In this document: positions 62,449-64,000 of the stretch, one piece after another
How the letters are laid out: each line of letters opens with the position of its first letter
How positions within the stretch are numbered: the first letter of the stretch is position 1
Assembly (NCBI GenBank): GCA_944376795.1
Contig: CALWDW010000033.1
Span: 1 to 64,000, forward strand
DNA: 64,000 nucleotides
Direction: 5' to 3'
DNA from: an uncultured Christensenellaceae bacterium
GTDB taxonomy: Bacteria; Bacillota; Clostridia; Christensenellales; UMGS416
The notes under the pieces: generated by a model
What the model was told of the DNA's origin: nothing
The model's input: the letters and a program-made list of their open reading frames with translations, nothing else
Database searches by the model: none
Made by a program: the position numbers and the translations under genes

Positions 62449-62841
62449 TTAGTGGTGTCCGCAGCCAGCGCAGGTGGAACAGCTGCCGCTGCAGCCTTCG
62501 TCTCCCGTGGAGCCGGTCAGATGGAACGTAATGATTTTGTTAACCTGATCCATGATCCCTTGAAAAGCCTGGTTGGCTTTTTGATAGGACGAAATCACTT
62601 CATTCTGGCCCGCTTGTTCCCGGAGCTGCCGGTAGAGAGTCATTTTTTCACGCATGGCGTCTTCGTCTTGCTCGGCCTGCTCCATCAACGCACGTATATC
62701 ATCCTCTAGGGCATTAATCCCCGTCATGATGGCAAAGGCCTGTTGGTCGGCCTGGAGTGCGGCCTGTGCCGCCATCAAGTTCTGATAAGCTTCGCTCTCG
62801 TGAAGAGCTTCTCCCAGCTGCCTAGCTGTTTCAAATACCAT
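62449..62841 (-). CDS. ylbF: YlbF/YmcA family protein with cysteine-rich tail
   Basis: A 130-residue, mainly helical protein (about 1-108, heptad-like in LMAAQAALQADQQAF and ALMEQAEQDEDAM) of the YlbF/YmcA group, followed by a tail CSGSCSTCAGCGHH, C-x3-C-x2-C-x2-C. In Bacillus the RicA-RicF-RicT (YmcA-YlbF-YaaT) complex binds [4Fe-4S] clusters and guides RNase Y. The tail suggests the protein binds iron-sulphur clusters or zinc. It lies between miaB (an Fe-S enzyme) and mutS; which of RicA or RicF it matches is not decided. Confidence 0.8.
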   Translation of the reverse strand: MVFETARQLGEALHESEAYQNLMAAQAALQADQQAFAIMTGINALEDDIRALMEQAEQDEDAMREKMTLYRQLREQAGQNEVISSYQKANQAFQGIMDQVNKIITFHLTGSTGDEGCSGSCSTCAGCGHH

Positions 62842-62877
62842 TGTTTTCCTCCTATTGGGCTTGCGGCCCTTTTATTG

Positions 62878-64000
62878 CTATTTTTTAACCCGTCCCGAAA
62901 GGGTATGCGCTTTAACCGTAGTGATCTCTATGGGAAGAATCTGGCCAATCCATTCTGGGCTGCCTTCAAAATGAACCATCCTTCCTGTAGAGGTGCGGCC
63001 GTTGAGTTCGCGGGGATTACGGATGCTGACGTCCTCTACCAACACGGGAAAAACCTGTCCGAGACAAGCAGCATTGTTTTCTGACGAAATTGCGTCTTGC
63101 AATGCGTTCAAGCGGGCAAGCCGTTCTTTCTTCGTATCCAAGGGGATTTGCGCCTCCATGGCGGCGGCAGGGGTTCCCTCACGGGGGGAGTATAAGAAAG
63201 TGTAGGCAGCATCAAAACGAACGGATTCGACTAGCTTAAGCGTATCAGCAAAGTCCTCCTCCGTCTCGCCGGGGAAGCCTACAATGATGTCGGTAGTCAG
63301 CGAAATATCCGGGACACGCTCCCGAAGGCGGCGCACCAAGTCTATGTAATGCGCCCTATCGTACCGCCTGTTCATCTTGGCAAGAATGCGGTCGCTGCCG
63401 GACTGCACAGGAAGGTGCAAATGGTGGCACACCTTGGGAAGTTCTCCCATCACCTGCATTAGCGCCTCCGAAAGATCCTTGGGATGGGATGTCATAAAGC
63501 GGATGCGTTCAATGCCATCGACAGCATGAAGTTGACGGAGGAGCCCGGCAAAGTCTAAGGGCTTCTCCAGATTCTTGCCATAGGAGTTAACATTCTGCCC
63601 TAAGAGCGTAATTTCCCGGACACCATCGGCAGCCAGCCCTTCAGCTTCATGAAGAATGTCTTCCGGCAGTCGGCTTCGTTCTCTTCCGCGCACATAGGGT
63701 ACAATACAGTAGGAACAGAAGTTATCGCACCCATACATGATACTGATCCACGCCTTGCACCCGGCTTTTCGGACAATGGGAAGGTTTTCCACCACTTCCC
63801 CCTCCTGGGTGTCGACTTTGACCACGGTATGCCGCCCTTCAATCGCTTCCCACATAAGCTGTGGAAAGCGGCACACGTGATGGGTGCCAAATATAATATC
63901 TACATAGGGATACCGCCTGGCCAATTTATGTGCCACCTCGCGCTGCTGCATCATGCAGCCGCATATACCAATGAGGATCTGAGGGTTGGCCTCCTTGAGT
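62878..64000 (-). CDS. miaB: tRNA-2-methylthio-N6-dimethylallyladenosine synthase, N-terminus outside the window
   Basis: Adds a methylthio group to i6A37 of tRNA. A radical SAM enzyme with two [4Fe-4S] clusters. The visible 373 residues hold IGICGCM with the last auxiliary-cluster Cys, the radical-SAM CDNFCSYC, TDIIVGFPGET and a C-terminal TRAM domain (about the last 70 residues). About 80-100 N-terminal residues are cut by the right edge; the frame is open to 64000. This is MiaB rather than MtaB or RimO because of the miaA neighbour and GRERSR signature, but the paralogues are close. Confidence 0.93.
   Translation of the reverse strand, partial: LKEANPQILIGICGCMMQQREVAHKLARRYPYVDIIFGTHHVCRFPQLMWEAIEGRHTVVKVDTQEGEVVENLPIVRKAGCKAWISIMYGCDNFCSYCIVPYVRGRERSRLPEDILHEAEGLAADGVREITLLGQNVNSYGKNLEKPLDFAGLLRQLHAVDGIERIRFMTSHPKDLSEALMQVMGELPKVCHHLHLPVQSGSDRILAKMNRRYDRAHYIDLVRRLRERVPDISLTTDIIVGFPGETEEDFADTLKLVESVRFDAAYTFLYSPREGTPAAAMEAQIPLDTKKERLARLNALQDAISSENNAACLGQVFPVLVEDVSIRNPRELNGRTSTGRMVHFEGSPEWIGQILPIEITTVKAHTLSGRVKK

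Overview
The window looks like the chromosome of an anaerobic, probably gut-associated member of the Clostridia (Firmicutes). The evidence is strong AGGAGG-type ribosome-binding sites, a PyrR-type pyrimidine operon with its RNA attenuator, YhbD/bactofilin genes as in Bacillus, heterodimeric BmrC/BmrD-like exporters, a miaB-ylbF-mutS-mutL-miaA block, and carbohydrate genes of the kind used on host or plant glycans. No rRNA, tRNA or CRISPR array was seen. A closer taxonomic assignment cannot be made from the sequence alone.

Layout. 1-54 is the first 18 codons of a replication-initiator gene typical of integrative conjugative elements, so the left edge is probably the end of such an element. Next come araD (minus) and an arginine cluster argB-argD-argF-GNAT (plus). 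A GH95 glycosidase (minus) follows, with a decayed YtcJ-like amidohydrolase behind it. 8.9-11.6 kb is a yhbD-bactofilin-bactofilin operon with a dyad over its promoter. 11.6-17.2 kb holds a DUF1638 gene, a DUF3810 membrane protein with a probably frameshifted end, and two ABC exporter half-genes. A NYN-domain protein follows. From 19 kb on, nearly everything is on the minus strand: the complete pyrimidine operon pyrR-pyrB-pyrC-pyrF-carA-carB-pyrK-pyrD (28.9 to 19.1 kb) with promoter and attenuator; an unrecognised 707-residue protein; a VOC protein; lspA-rluD; polA-coaE-(orphan peptide-binding lipoprotein); a decayed IS481-type transposase (plus strand); an asymmetric multidrug ABC pair preceded by a 29-codon leader ORF and a terminator; tsaC/sua5; argJ (plus, own promoter); a clan-D-like glycosidase with an SDR dehydrogenase; a nuclease plus SNF2 helicase pair; a CE7 esterase; a SpoIID protein with eight SH3 domains; a ferredoxin; and the tRNA-modification/mismatch-repair block miaB (cut by the window edge)-ylbF-mutS-mutL-miaA plus a PLP enzyme.

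How the genes work together. ArgJ, ArgB, ArgD and ArgF are four steps of the acetyl-cycle route to citrulline. Their carbamoyl phosphate can come from carAB, which here sits under PyrR control. The pyr operon encodes all six steps to UMP except the orotate phosphoribosyltransferase (pyrE), which is not in the window. The sugar genes are scattered rather than forming one utilisation locus.

The most interesting candidates are the leader-peptide attenuator in front of the multidrug exporter, the two-gene PD-(D/E)XK nuclease plus SNF2 helicase module, and the perfect 50-bp palindrome just upstream of that module.
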